Part shown: in pieces, positions 21,181 through 32,592 of the stretch
How positions within the stretch are numbered: position 1 is the stretch's first letter
How the letters are laid out: the number at the start of each line of letters is the position of its first letter
Source of the DNA: Bemisia tabaci
Lineage: Eukaryota; Arthropoda; Insecta; Hemiptera; Aleyrodidae
Length of the DNA stretch: 64,000 nt
Assembly (NCBI RefSeq): GCF_918797505.1
Contig: NC_092800.1
Location: 34,214,263-34,278,262, forward strand
Direction: 5' to 3'
The notes under the pieces: generated by a model
The model's database searches: none
What the model was told of the DNA's origin: nothing
Seen by the model: only the letters and a program-made list of their open reading frames with translations
Program-made: the position numbers and the translations under genes

Positions 21181-23590
21181 GAAGATTTCTAGGATTCATG
21201 AAGTCAAGTCTGAAGGGGACTTTTTTTTGTAAGAATTGTTTTAGAAAATGGTTTCTTTCTGTAATAAATTACCCCACTCCAAAGAGATAGTTGTCAGGAG
21301 AGATAGTTGGTTCCTCCCTGATAGGGAAAACATCTATAGTATCTATGGTCATAGGGTATCTACGATGGGTTTCTGAGTATTTTCAAGCGCTCGGCTTTTC
21401 TTTTTTTCTTCTTTTTTTTCTTCTTTTTTCTTTATCAGCAAAGTCGAGACTTCTTTTTAATCATCCTTAAGAAATGCCATTTTAACCCCTCTTATCCTAC
21501 CTCAGAAAGGAATACTTCCAACCAATCTCAGGTGCATACGCTAGAAAATGCATGACGGTAAGAGTAACATCCTACTCTTATGTGATCTATAAACTTTACT
21601 CACTCATCCCTCCCATCTCTCTTTTCTCCCTTTTCCTCGGGCCATGCTGTATGGTGGGTTTCAGACCCTGATATATTGGGGTATGAGTGAACTCATTTTT
21701 GACACTACCATGGGTGGGACATCCCCTCCAAAAAAAAAATATATAAAAAAATAATCTTACTCAAAATGTCAAAAATGTAATTTCCGTTTATTAAACCTTC
21801 AAGAACAATTGCTCCAAGGGAATTTATGAGAAATTTTACAGGAGTTTAAACCACTACACAAATCGTTGAATATGGAAAATTTAAAAAGGAAGTGTCACGC
21901 TGAGGACTGAGGTCGGGACACCTCCGAAACGCGTTCGCTTCAAAAAATTGAAAATTTTATGCAAGTGGGTGATTTTAAGTTTGTTTTTTAAAAGTTTTTA
22001 AATTTTCGTAACTGTTTTTAAATTTTCCATGCTCCAAGGGAAGGTGGTTTTGAAAAAAAAAATCTAGAACAAAATAACCTGACCCTTTTGTATTTGATCC
22101 ACCATCGCCTTATGTAACACATATTAATTTCGTTATTTCGACTGCAGGTCCAGTCCTTCGCAAGTGTCAGAAATGCGTCCAGAAAGGCTCAGATCTTGAT
22201 TCTTGATCTTGTCCGTTTATCCGTCCTGGCTGATATAAATGCACTCTGGCCGTGGTTTAAAGTTTAATCATGGCCTATGATTAGTTGGTAGCTGTCTTAT
22301 CTCGAAACATCGCGTTGGAACATAATAAAAGTGACGGCCCGGTTGAAAATTTGCAAGCGCAATTCTAGCGCGGTAATTGCCAAACTAGTCCTGAACCAGT
22401 ACACAGTGAGTTAGACAAGTGCAATTCAGCTCGTTATCAACTGCGCAAACAAAGGCAAAAATTAGCAAAGCAATATTGTTTCCACACTTGCTTTAGCGCT
22501 TTACTTTCTCAGGTCTGAGACAGTAGCGTTCGTCGTGGATTAAGGGAAATAAAATTATTTTATCACTATGCGTGGTTTGTTATCTCAGCATCGTGGGTCA
22601 TTTTGACCCAACGTGACATGATTTTAGTAAGGATATTTGGACGGATTGAACAAAAATCAGCCTATAACTACATCAAACGCTGTCTAATTTCCCCTGTGTA
22701 TTTGTTTTTCGAACGGAAAACTAAGCTACAGCTACCTCCTGACTTGACGTGAATGTATTCTGTTTAATCCAAGGAAAATTCACCAACAGTTGCAAGTCAT
22801 TGTTTGGTTCTCATGTAAAAAAAAATACACTTAAGAGGAAATTAGGCAACGTGAAAAGCAGTTAGGCTAATTATTAATAAATCCATGTGAGTATATATAT
22901 CCATGTAACTCATGCAGGTACGCATATGACGCCATAGATAAGTATTCGATGGTTGATCAACCAGCTAATATTTCCTAAATTCTAAGATTCCAAAATCTTA
23001 AAATAAATTACGCATTCTTCAATTGAAACTTTTTGCCATAAAGTCGCAATCCTTTTCAAGCAAGCATAAAATGAAATAAATAAAGTCATTCCCAACCATA
23101 TAGCACCATGATCATAGATTACGGTCATTCATTTCATTTTACATCTGTTTAAAATCTGGTTTTAGGTATTCATAAGTAAATTTTAATCAAGATTTGATCG
23201 AAAAAAGCCAAATTAAATGGGAATGCTTTGAAACTCTGGCCTGGGTTAATATATCACAATGGTCCTTTCTCCATTTTATCATTATCTCCCTCCTTTGATT
23301 TTGCTTAAGTGACGTTTTAAAACGTTTTATTTCAAATATCTGCATCCTGTTCCCCAGAGAGTTTCAAAGAGAAAAGTCCTTACGCCTACATGGACACTCA
23401 TGTCGGATATTAATAATGGAGCGCTTTCAAAGTACTCACAGCTTTCAATTCATTTTACGCACGTATTAATCATTTCGAGGCTCCTGACAAATAATTAATG
23501 CATCCATGCTTTAAAACCGCACTCGAGCGAAATAAACCGCCGCAGCCGCGCCCTCTAGATTTTCGGCGCTTTGCCAACCAGTCACTGCAG
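21181..23590. other. Unassigned AT-rich stretch
   Basis: About 2.4 kb without any repeat family I could match elsewhere in the window and without a convincing ORF. It has a T/C-rich tract at 21393-21436. It may be plain intergenic or intronic DNA. Confidence 0.4.
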
Positions 23591-23593
23591 TCC

Positions 23594-24096
23594 CACCGTG
23601 CACAAGAAGAACGCCGTATGATCATTTGAATCGTGCAAGATTTCTCTTAATACAATATTTTTTCTGAAAATGTATGATCTTTTCCTCGGAATTTTCAGAG
23701 GCGCTGAGAACAAAATGGCAAGGAAAAATTCTCCATAAAAATTTGAAGAAAAAAATTCATCAAGTTTTCAAGATAATTTGGACCGAGTTCATCATAAAAG
23801 AACCAACCACATTTTCGAAAAAATTGAGTTAAGAATGTTTTTGAGTTCCACTAGTCCTATATACTCCCATGCCAAAACCTCGAAGTCGAGAAAAAAAATT
23901 AGCCTGTGTCAAGAGGGGCTCAAGTTTATTTTCTACACTGAGTGATATGGAGAAATAAAACTTCAAACCTCTTTTTCTCAGTTTCAACTTTATGTGGGTT
24001 GGTTCCTTTCTGTTAAACTCTGTTTATTTCTGCTCTATCAGAAGAAATTTTGTGACCTTTGAATGCTCATGAGGCGTTTTTTCGTAAGTGCGGCAG
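23594..24096. mobile_element. MITE family A, copy 5, split by a B element
   Basis: Left end ACCGTGCACAAGAAGAACGC, then CGTATGATCATTTGAA. Right end TTTGAATGCTCATGAGGCGT and TCGTAAGTGCGGCAG. A B-type element occupies 23779-24022, so B inserted after A. Just beyond lies another A copy. Confidence 0.75.
23779..24022. mobile_element. MITE family B, subfamily 2, nested in A
   Basis: TGGACCGAGTTCATCATAAA and TGGTTCCTTTCTGTTAAACT are the ends. The interior has CACATTTTCGAAAAAATTGA rather than the AGCTATTGCC of subfamily 1; the same interior occurs at 26205-26454. Confidence 0.8.
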
Positions 24097-24118
24097 AGTA
24101 AAAAAAAAACCCTTGGCT

Positions 24119-24359
24119 TCGTCATGTTCAGGAAAAACGCCGTATGAACGTTTGAATGTTACCAAACCGCCCGATAAAATAGTTACTTTTAACAAGAAAA
24201 TGGATATATTTTCCTTGACATTTTCAGATACTTGTAATTAAATTAAAATTCTCTGAAAATTCAAAGAAAAGCATCCACAAGTTTCCCGAAGAATGCATAT
24301 TTTATCAGAGGAAATTTGGCAACGTATGAATGCTCATACGATGTTCTTTCTTAGCACAG
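24119..24359. mobile_element. MITE family A, copy 6
   Basis: TCATGTTCAGGAAAAACGCC left and AATGCTCATACGATGTTC, CTTAGCACAG right. Confidence 0.8.
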
Positions 24360-24654
24360 AGATGTAGGTTTAAACCTAACGAATCTCATTTTTTTTTTCC
24401 TTGGCTGATACTCGGGCGAAACTTTCTAAGTCGAAAGTGTTCATTTAATTAAAATGGTTCGGGGGAGCCAATGACTTTGGCCTTCACAGCGGGAATGAGA
24501 ATCGGCGCATTTCATACTTGATAGATTTGAGCTCGGCTTTGACCGCTCTGTCGGATTTGAGGTTAGCTCTCAAAGCTCCTCATGCGCGACCGTTTTCTAA
24601 CGTTTTTCTCGGTATCGGTGCTGGGATGATGCCTACAAGTGAATGGCGGGGTTG

Positions 24655-24995
24655 CCATGCCGCTTTGCTAAGGAAGAAAGTCGTAGGAACATTCAGAAGT
24701 TGCCAATCCCCCCCCCCCCCCCCGATTGAAAATTCATTTTGAGGAAAAAAGTTGTGAAAATGAGTGATGATGAGTCCTTGAAAGTTCAGATTCTTCATCT
24801 TAAAGTGCGTAGAAAATTTAAAAAGGAACTGGGAGAAGATTATTTTCAAAGTTTCCGTGAAAATTCGAATTTTAACGAGGGAAATTTGGCCGTTTATAAA
24901 ATTCCATGCAACGATGATGATTGGTTGTCTTTTGTAAAAGAAGTAAAATATGAAAGGAGATCTGTAACGTAGCAAACCGGAACACATGCCACCGG
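24655..24995. mobile_element. A left-end fragment followed by an E-related remnant
   Basis: CATGCCGCTTTGCTAAGGAA and AGAAGTTGCCAA are an A left arm cut at a C run (24709-24723). From about 24750 to 24995 the sequence ends in GAAAGGAGATCTGTAACGTA and GCAAACCGGAA, like the right part of element E (AGGAAGTCTGCGACG, CGCAAACCGAGA). Confidence 0.55.
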
Positions 24996-25021
24996 CGATT
25001 CATGCTACTGTGTTTCGTACT

Positions 25022-25190
25022 CGATTGGAAAATTGGCGCTCTCAGGAGACTTTAACGCAGCGGTAGAAAAGTAGAGAAGCCCTTGGCTACTCGTGGGACC
25101 GTGTTTTCGTGGGTAAAACGTTCGTTAGTAGAACAAGACTATATTTTTCAATTAGGTACTAATGTTTCTAGGTCATCTAAAAAAGAATTT
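25022..25190 (+). repeat. Repeat Q, copy 1
   Basis: GGAGACTTTAACGCAGCGGT, GAGAAGCCCTTGGCTACTCG, CGTGGGTAAAACG and GTTAGTAGAAC match 60345-60510. The GGAGACTTyAACGCAGCG core is also the core of the satellite at 36.1-36.8 kb. Confidence 0.7.
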
Positions 25191-25512
25191 ATCGAAACAT
25201 GGCGCATGTGTTGTTTCTAAAACAAGCCACTAGTAGTTCCTCACTGCTAAATGTATAGTCCAACTAAAAAGTGGAATTCCAATCACTTGATCTTCAAATA
25301 GCTATTTCACCTTCTAGTCGTTAAATATATGTATAGGATGATGATCTGCCATCCACGATAAACACGCAAGAACCCCATTGCTCTTTGGGGTGAGGGGGGG
25401 GGGGGGGGGGCTCATTTTGTTAGTTTGAAGCGTTTTCCCCTTTTGGACGGCGTTGATGGCCGTATCATATTAAAACGGAGTGACATATCAAGAGATTGAT
25501 TTTTCTATTTCA

Positions 25513-25773
25513 TAAATGAATCAGTGAGAACAAAAACACACCAATTCGGTAACTCGAAAATCCTCAATTTTCACTAAGGTGGTCAATTTTCATAAAGGTC
25601 ATTGAAGGTAGTGAATCTTTTCCAACTTGGACCTTTAAAGTGTCCTTAAGTACTTGTCTGTCGGTAAAAATTTTCTTCTTGGACTTACTACTTCACCTTC
25701 TGTGCAGTTTTGTGTGTGTCCTCATTATTCTCATTTTTTCGAGTTGGTGTGTTTTAATTCTCACTGATTCAAG
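25513..25773. mobile_element. Hairpin element Y
   Basis: ATGAATCAGTGAGAACAAAA, then ACACACCAATTCG, is mirrored by CGAGTTGGTGTGTTTTAATT and CTCACTGATTCA. Confidence 0.7.
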
Positions 25774-26204
25774 TATCCACGAATAGAGCGCAAAGAAATT
25801 TTCAGCAATCTGGCAATCTAGCTGCGCATTTCTTGAAGATGATGATTTTATTTCTGAGCCCAGCGTGTGTTTCATTAAACACAGCCGTAATTCGCCCGCA
25901 CTCGGTAGTCCCCAATCCCGACGCAAACAAATTGTACGCACGCCAGAACTTTCATTTTCTCCGGAATTTTCTGGTTTGTTAATATTTTTGTTGGTCACCG
26001 AGCGCCCGATGGATGGGGAGAGAGAGAAAGAGAGAGGCAGAGAGAGAGGGATTTAGAGTCCAGCGTGACCGCCCGTCATACTCCGGCTGACCTACTTATT
26101 CGAAGTTCATGGATTCGGAACAACTGTGAACGACACTTGAGTGTGGAAGCGGAGGCCGTTTAAAATTAATACAGTTATACTCGTGGTAATAATATTCATA
26201 ATAA

Positions 26205-26454
26205 ATGGAATGAATTAAGCAGAAAGTAACCAACCCACATTTTGGAAAAAATTGAGTTATGAGTGGTTTTGAACTCAACCACTGCTCTACTATCTATCGC
26301 CAAAAATTCAAAGTTTTTGTTGGAGCAAATTTTGCAGAATTTGAACTTGAAGTTTATATTTTACATTGAGTCTTATGCAGGAGCTAAACTTTAAACCTCT
26401 TTTTCTCGGTTCGATCCCGATGTGGCTTGGTTCCTTTCTGTTTAACTCCGTCCA
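26205..26454. mobile_element. MITE family B, subfamily 2, full copy
   Basis: TGGAATGAATTAAGCAGAAA and TTTCTGTTTAACTCCGTCCA ends. CACATTTTGGAAAAAATTGA interior and CTTTAAACCTCTTTTTCTCG near the right arm are shared with 23779-24022. Confidence 0.85.
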
Positions 26455-26735
26455 AATGAAGTGGAGGCTTTTCTGTAATTTCTAATTTACTTTCTCGTAT
26501 ACTTGCTAATTATGGGCTATTTGAAGGATAGAAACAGTTCTTTGTTTCCACGTTTTTCACTGTTTTTTCCCAAATTCGCAAGCTGTTGTGTTTGAGCGGA
26601 ATTTATTTGTACAAAAATTGACGATATTATATGGCGTTTTCTGCAGAGAAGTGATACGATTGCCTCAATTTTGAAAACTACATTCAGCGTTGTGAAAAAA
26701 AATAATAATTTGGTACAGTTAATATAATGGCCAAA

Positions 26736-26790
26736 GTGCGAAACCGCGTATCTCTGTTTGCGACGTTGCAGACTTCCTCTTACACTTTTT
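26736..26790 (-). mobile_element. Element E end fragment
   Basis: GCGAAACCGCGTATCTCTGT and TTGCGACGTTGCAGACTTCC match the E arm at 57.3 kb. The rest of the element was not found. Confidence 0.5.
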
Positions 26791-27138
26791 TTTCTTTGGA
26801 AAACCATTCATCATAATTTCTTGAATATTTGATTCTTCTTCTTCAATTGACAGAATATTCTGCAACTATTTCAAGCTGTAAAATTGGCTAGTTTCTCTTG
26901 GAAAAATTAAAATAGGAGCGTGAGTTTTGAAACGCCGTAATAGAATTACGTGCTTTTGCACTTCGGCCGTCGATATGTTTGACAAGGACGCGCATACAAA
27001 ATCAGAACGAAAAACGACGGAGGACATCCAAACCTCATTTGAATATTCCCTACGTTCCCAGTGCGATTTCATACACCAATTAGTAGTGCGGGCCTATTTG
27101 AAAAATTTTAAAAGAAAAATTATCGCGATTCTTAACTA

Positions 27139-27290
27139 TCTAATTGGACTGCATTTTGCAATTTGGAACTATAAATTCTGGCCCGGTTTAAAAACAACGT
27201 ATGTGCCATTAGTTTACCAATGCACATAAGTGTTTTTTCAGATGAGCCAGAATTTATAGTTTCAAATTGCAAAATGCAGTCCAATTATCA
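27139..27290. mobile_element. Hairpin repeat S (about 150 bp)
   Basis: AATTGGACTGCATTTTGCAA, then ACTATAAATTCTGGCC, is mirrored by GCCAGAATTTATAGTTTCAA and TTGCAAAATGCAGTCCAATT. The loop is about 60 bp. Confidence 0.85.
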
Positions 27291-27309
27291 CCTTAGAGTT
27301 TCTCAGATG

Positions 27310-27507
27310 CACTGAAAAAAGAGGTACGGGCTATTTAGACATACCGTCCGTTCCGGGCTCAGAAGCCGAAAGTTCCTGATGCTGGAGCCGTAGCTTTGAC
27401 TATTCCGGGTGCTGCGCTCGGAACTTTTGGCCTCTAAACCCGGAACGCGGACGGTATGTCTATAAATCCTATAAGTACGACTGCCGCGACCGGAGCTTTT
27501 CTCTGTG
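27310..27507. mobile_element. MITE family K, copy 1, TG target duplication
   Basis: Starts CACTGAAAAAAGAGG and ends CTTTTCTCTGTG, with TG on both sides. Inside is a hairpin: GACATACCGTCCGTTCCGGG and AAGCCGAAAGTTCC against GGAACTTTTGGCCTC and GGACGGTATGTC. A second hairpin copy is at 40728-40885. Confidence 0.75.
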
Positions 27508-27573
27508 TGAGTCTTGACAATTTTACTCAGAACAAAGCATTCATTCAAAAAAATTTCCCGCTTAGTCACTACC

Positions 27574-28104
27574 AGCGGGCTGATTGTTGAAATTTATAGA
27601 CACAGCTGTAGACAAAGAAAACATAAGGGGTATGGAGGGATCCTATTGGTTGAAATGAGTAGCTCCTATAGACTAAGGGAGAAAACGATGTACTATCTAA
27701 AGGGTCTCTCGTGAGTTGTCGTTAGTTAGTCTATTATCTACCTCCTTTTTCCACTGTGACCACCGCTTCCACCAATAAGATTCCTTCATATCGACGGTGA
27801 AACTACCAAACCACATATCTCGTTTGCGGTGTTTAAAAATCTCCGCTCACATTTTATTTTTTTGAAGTAGACCAAATCAATATCATTCCTTGAAATTTTC
27901 ACAGAATTTTCTCCGCACGAAGAGGAAAAATCACGGAAATTTTCAAGACTGGACGTTAAGTAGCTTTTCATTTAAAAAATAAAGTATGACAGGAAGTCTG
28001 CGACGTCGCAAACCGAGATACGTGGTTTGGTAGTTTCACCGTCGATATCCCTTTTGCCGTTCTTGTCCATAGCTTTGTCTATCAATTTCAACAATCATCC
28101 CGCA
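27574..28104. mobile_element. MITE family D, copy 4, split by element E
   Basis: GCGGGCTGATTGTTGAAATT left end and TATCAATTTCAACAATCATC right end. D sequence breaks at TTCATAT and resumes at ATATCCCTTTTG across a 250-bp E insertion. Confidence 0.88.
27792..28044. mobile_element. Element E inserted in D, ATAT target duplication
   Basis: CGACGGTGAAACTACCAAAC left end mirrored by GTTTGGTAGTTTCACCGTCG. ATAT on both sides collapses to a normal D sequence when E is removed. The interior carries CTGCGACGTCGCAAACCGAG. No coding potential. Confidence 0.9.
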
Positions 28105-28295
28105 GGCCCGTTTTCACAAAACTACATTTTGACACTTACTGTTCTCTTGGTTACTCGGCAAGTGCTCTGCCATTTCCTCCATCACCCGAACATCTCCGTA
28201 CTCTTCTGGTTCCAATTGAGGGAGACTATGAGTCGCTAAACTTCACGCACCGCCGCGCCAGACCGCCAACGACCCTGCTCATCAAATTTCATTTG

Positions 28296-28372
28296 CGGTC
28301 AGTCCCCTCGCCTCTCCCTTTCCTCGCTTTTCCCTCGAACCGCGCCGCGTTTTCCTCTCGTTTTCGCGTGAG
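28296..28372 (+). promoter_or_regulatory. Possible promoter and first exon
   Basis: GC-rich C/T-biased sequence contains GGTCAGTCCCC, which resembles the arthropod TCAGT initiator, and about 65 nt later GCGTGAGTAT, a possible splice donor. No downstream exon was found and a MITE starts at 28392. Confidence 0.2.
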
Positions 28373-28391
28373 TATTTGATTTCTTCATCCA

Positions 28392-28642
28392 GCCATTCTA
28401 AGGAGGAACGCCGTAAGAGCCTTCAGACGTTGCCAAATTTCCCTTCATTAAATATGAATTTTCTGGAAAACTGGTGAATACATTCCGTCCAATTTTTCAG
28501 AGAATTTTTTTCGTAGTTAAATCTAAATCATCTGAAAATTTCAAGAGAAAATATTTGTAACTCTCCTCGTTATTGACCATTTTATTGGAGGAAACTTGGC
28601 AACTCTCGAATTTTCATACGGCGTTTTTCCTTACGGCGGCAG
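28392..28642. mobile_element. MITE family A, copy 8
   Basis: GCCATTCTAAGGAGGAACGC and GCCTTCAGACGTTGCCAAAT left; TGGCAACTCTCGAATTTTCA and TTTTCCTTACGGCGGCAG right. Confidence 0.87.
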
Positions 28643-28879
28643 CATTCACGCGTCGCTTTTCCCGTCGATTTTCCTCTTGGTCGCGTCTCCTACTGCATCG
28701 CTAATTCCTCTTTCGCTAATCCAATTTCAATGCGACCCCCTCCCCCAACCCTCGGGCGTTTTTTGCAGTTCGGCCCGTCCCCCAACTCGTCTGAAAGCGG
28801 GGCGGAACGGAAATGAAAAATTAAGGCTAGAAAAAAACGAAAGCCGATCGAATATTCTTTCATTAGTTCCGGGTGACCG

Positions 28880-29884
28880 ACACCAAGATCGGCCGGTTCC
28901 TACAAGAGGCTTGTTATTGTGTACGCACGGAAAAGTACCATAAAAACATATCGTGCGGATGCTATAAAATTTTTGATTTTTTACAATCTTTTTCACGAGA
29001 AATTGATTCAGTTCTGAGAAATAAATCGACCGAAAATATTCTCGAGATTGCTGCACCGGGGAGGGGGGTCTTATAATTTCCGAGACTCTTTGGAGACTTG
29101 ATCGATCAAATCAACAGTATGTAAGTTTGGATGGAGAGTTTTTATCTCAAATTCTTCTCTGCTTGTTGTATTCATGACAATGCCCCAATAAAAGAATATT
29201 TCTAAAGCAACTAAAGAATATTGTCATAGGTTGCTGCTATGCCAATTTTGGCAATGTTTTAAATATTTAAACGAAAATTTTGTTCAAATTATTGTCATAA
29301 ATACCTTCGGCAAGCCTGCAAAAATATTTTTGTCATGATGTTGCCCTAAAAAATTTTTTACAAGAGCACTAAAAATAATTTTGCCATAGGTATGTCATCA
29401 AGAAAACCCACAAAATATTAAAATGTTATAAAAATATTTCTGAAATATTTCCAATTTACAATGCAATAAAATAGTATATACATTTTTACACGAATGGGTG
29501 AAACTTTCTTTCTTTAAAAGTATAAGTGATTGTCTTATGATTAGCTAGATATTAGAATAAGAATTGAACCAGCAATGCATTCTTAAAAACACATTTTAAC
29601 GGTGGAAGTTTTTACCGTGTTTGTATGATCATGAGCGAGCATTTTTAGCAATTTCCTAAAGTTTCATTCATCTTACACTGTGCTCGCATGTAATGATCAC
29701 TTTGGATTACAGCCAATTTTAGGGAAGCTACGAGATAGGGAAATAATCAGCCCAATGGATTCCTGTACGGTCATATACTCTCTAATTAAAGTCCACTCAA
29801 GTGTGACCTATCCAAAAAGCAACGTCATCGCATCAGTCACTGATCCCAATATCAATTTAGAAATCTCTTAAGTAAACACACCGT
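28880..29884. other. AT-rich stretch with ATTTTTG-type repeats
   Basis: 29.15-29.46 kb has loosely repeated AAATATTTTTG, GCCATAGGT and GTCATAGGT words suggesting an old repeat. Otherwise nothing assigned. Confidence 0.35.
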
Positions 29885-30114
29885 ATGGCAAAGTTCAAAC
29901 GAAAGCATAGAGTGCACTTAAATGAAAAATTTAAGTTATTCTATGGCGATACTTTAAAAGTTTCCGCAGTCGCTCCAAATTCTTCCTATTTGGAAAATGA
30001 CAGACATGCCATGAAATCCATTGCGCATTTGTCTTCAATTACTTTTAGGCTTCTAATGTCAGCTACCGGTTGGCAAAATCCTCTCCCTCAAATCGAAGTT
30101 GAGAAAGTCTCAAT
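29885..30114 (+). other. 5' part of a 111-codon ORF, the rest lying in MITE B
   Basis: ATG at 29885 opens a basic reading frame beginning MAKFKRKHRVHLNEKF. It continues into a B element from about 30115, so its last third is transposon. The non-repeat part is coding-like but matches no family I recognise. Confidence 0.15.
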
Positions 30115-30374
30115 TAAACCGCCCAACAGGAAGGAATCAAGTCACATCAGCCATTGCCAAATTTCATTGGATGATTTATCTTTTTTACGAGAAAAAGGTA
30201 GTGTACCTAGATTATTTTAAAGTGTCAGGGTATTTTCTCAAAGACCTGAAGCGAACTCCCTGAAATTTTCAAAGATTATGTTTAATCGTCCTGTTTGAAT
30301 AGAATAATAAAGTTAAAGAATAATTTGGCAATGCCTATTGTGACTTGGTTCCTTTTTGCTCAATGTGGTTCGAT
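30115..30374. mobile_element. MITE family B, copy 3
   Basis: AAACCGCCCAACAGGAAGGA and ACATCAGCCATTGCCAAATT left; ATTGTGACTTGGTTCC and TTGCTCAATGTGGTT right. Diverged copy. Confidence 0.8.
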
Positions 30375-30913
30375 ACATCCAGAACTTTCCCCGGTCTGAA
30401 GATTTTCAACTTTAAATCTTGCTTAATGATGGCCCTAATTCAGCGCAAATATCTAGTTTGCTCATCATAAAAGGATTTCGCACCCACTAACGTTGTTCCG
30501 TAACTGAGACTTTGCCATTATTGTGGTCGACTGATCTGATCATGTTCTCACCATAGACGTGCGATTTTTATGAACTGTGAGAGAGGTGTTGCAAATACAT
30601 CATTTTCAAGGCTAATGTATTCCTCAGTAATGAGACTAAAAAAAGGCTACAATCTAGCTTCGAACATCTTTCATTTTAGCCGTTCGCTAAACTTGATTAG
30701 ATACAGAATGCAGAGCGTAATTATTCACTCTTAATTAATCGGAGGAAAAGGAATGTATTTGCGTGTCCTAGGCACGAACAGAATGCTAATCTTCCCAATT
30801 CTATTATTTCCCTTTAATTTAATGTGCTGATCAACATTTTAAAGAGAAATCTGTATAACTTTCCTTACAGTTTTAGCAGCTAAGTTTTTTGAGCCATAAT
30901 TATTAATTTCCTA

Positions 30914-30916
<3 letters not shown>

Positions 30917-30950
<34 letters not shown>

Positions 30951-31033
30951 CCTATCAACAAGATTCTCGAAAACTGAACCAAAAATGTCTTCAAACTTTT
31001 ATTAGGAGAAAAAAATTGTTCAAATGACAATAA

Positions 31034-31073
<40 letters not shown>
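30917..31073. repeat. Poly(A) and poly(T) runs 90 bp apart
   Basis: A run of about 28 at 30919-30946 and T run of about 37 at 31037-31073. Together they could form a cruciform or mark an inverted pair of retroposon tails. Confidence 0.85.
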
Positions 31074-31075
<2 letters not shown>

Positions 31076-31343
31076 CCTTATAATAAGTGTGCAAACAAGA
31101 TCATCAAAACTATATTACAACTCTGCACGAGTATTTCAAAAGCTAACAGACATTTTTGTTCGATCAAGAAAAAATCAAGAAAATTTCGATTTCAAAATTA
31201 TAATATCTTGAAGATGAATTGATTAATTTACTCATGCTCTCGAATTAAAGTGAATGGTTTATTTCCCCAACTGGAAATTATGCATGAGAATGAAATTACT
31301 AGTTTCTTTTGCGTTCCTACCCGCGCGTTTAAGTCTCTCGAAA

Positions 31344-31496
31344 AGTGCCGCGGCGTGCCTTGCGATATATCAATTGATCTGTCATTGAAACCTATGGAAA
31401 AGGATCGATAGACAGGATGTTCGCAGCGAACACCTTAATAAGCATAGCTGCAAATGGGGAAATATCGATATATCGCAAAGTACGCCACGCCACTGC
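31344..31496 (+). mobile_element. MITE family C, copy 5
   Basis: AGTGCCGCGGCGTGCCTTGC left end and CAAAGTACGCCACGCCACTG right end. AACCTATGGAAAAGGATCGA is present. A deletion removes part of the middle. Confidence 0.88.
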
Positions 31497-31520
31497 TCGA
31501 ATCCAGCCCCCTTCTTTTCA

Positions 31521-32144
31521 CGAGTTTCGAGTCTATTTCAAGTCTCTAACTAAAAAATTCTGCCTCAGAGGGTAATAATTCAACCTTTTGGTATGCACAA
31601 AAGAGAAGTTCTATTTTATTATCGGGTAACAGACTATTTTCCAGGCCAATATTATTCCAAATATATTCAAAAATTACTTAGTAGTAGAGGATTGCTTGAA
31701 AAACGCAATATTTTCTAGCACTGGAAAAAACCACATTGGATCAAGAGTCCAGACTCCTGAAAACATCGACAAGAAAAAATACTCTTGATTCATTCGGATT
31801 TTTGCTTGAATCAAGAACCGAGCCTCTTGATTTAAGCGGATTTCGTTTTGATTCAAGCAAAAATCCGAATGAATCAAGAGTATTTTTTCTTGTCAATGTT
31901 TTCAGGAGTCTGGACTCTTGATACAATGTGTTTTTTTCCGCAGTGCTCGAAAATATTGCGTTTTTCAAGCAATCCTCTACTGCTAAGTAATTTTTGAATA
32001 TATTTGGAATAATATTGGCCTGGAAAATAGTCTGTTACCCGACAGTAATATAGGACTTCCCTTTTGTTTAAACCAAAACGTTGAATTTATTACCCTCTGA
32101 GGCAGAATTTTTTAGTAAGAGACTTGAAGTAGACTCGAAACTTG
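31521..32144. repeat. 620-bp palindrome with MITE G at its centre
   Basis: The left arm (31521-31718) and right arm (31946-32144) are inverted copies: CTGCCTCAGAGGGTAATAAT against ATTACCCTCTGAGGCAG, and GAGGATTGCTTGAAAAACGC against GCGTTTTTCAAGCAATCCTC. The inner arms are near identical; the middle has small substitutions. A complete G element occupies 31719-31945. Confidence 0.9.
31719..31945. mobile_element. MITE family G, copy 3
   Basis: CACTGGAAAAAACCACATTG to CAATGTGTTTTTTTCCGCAGTG. Self-complementary over nearly its full length, as in other G copies. Confidence 0.88.
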
Positions 32145-32592
32145 TCAGCTGTCTTTCATCGTGATTTAATCGTAAATTTTTAAACTCTTCGCCAAGTGAT
32201 TATCTCCAATGATTATCTGATTATCTGAGATTCCGAAAAGGAAACCAGTCTAGCAATACCACAGACCTCATTATCTCCACTGATTGCGCCCACAGAAAAA
32301 AGTGAGAACACCGCCAGGTATCAAATTTCACAAGCGTTCAAATCACTCAAGTCTTCAAGAAAAAGTTGCCTGTAATCGAAGATTGCTGAGAAAAATCGAA
32401 CGAATCGCTTCCGTGTAAGACGGGGCGTGACGACCCCGAAAGATTCCCGCGAGGAACTACACGTATTCCGAAACAATTAACCGGTAGACCACGAGCTTTC
32501 GGTGGCACAACGCGTCGTTCCAAAGACGAAACAACGTAACTGCATTGTAATATTGCCAAGTTTCCCATCGCAATTTTTATTTTTACCAGCAG

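Noticed and set aside
26401..26425. GGTTCGATCCC as a tRNA B box
   Set aside because: It is inside a B subfamily 2 MITE, with no A box or cloverleaf around it.
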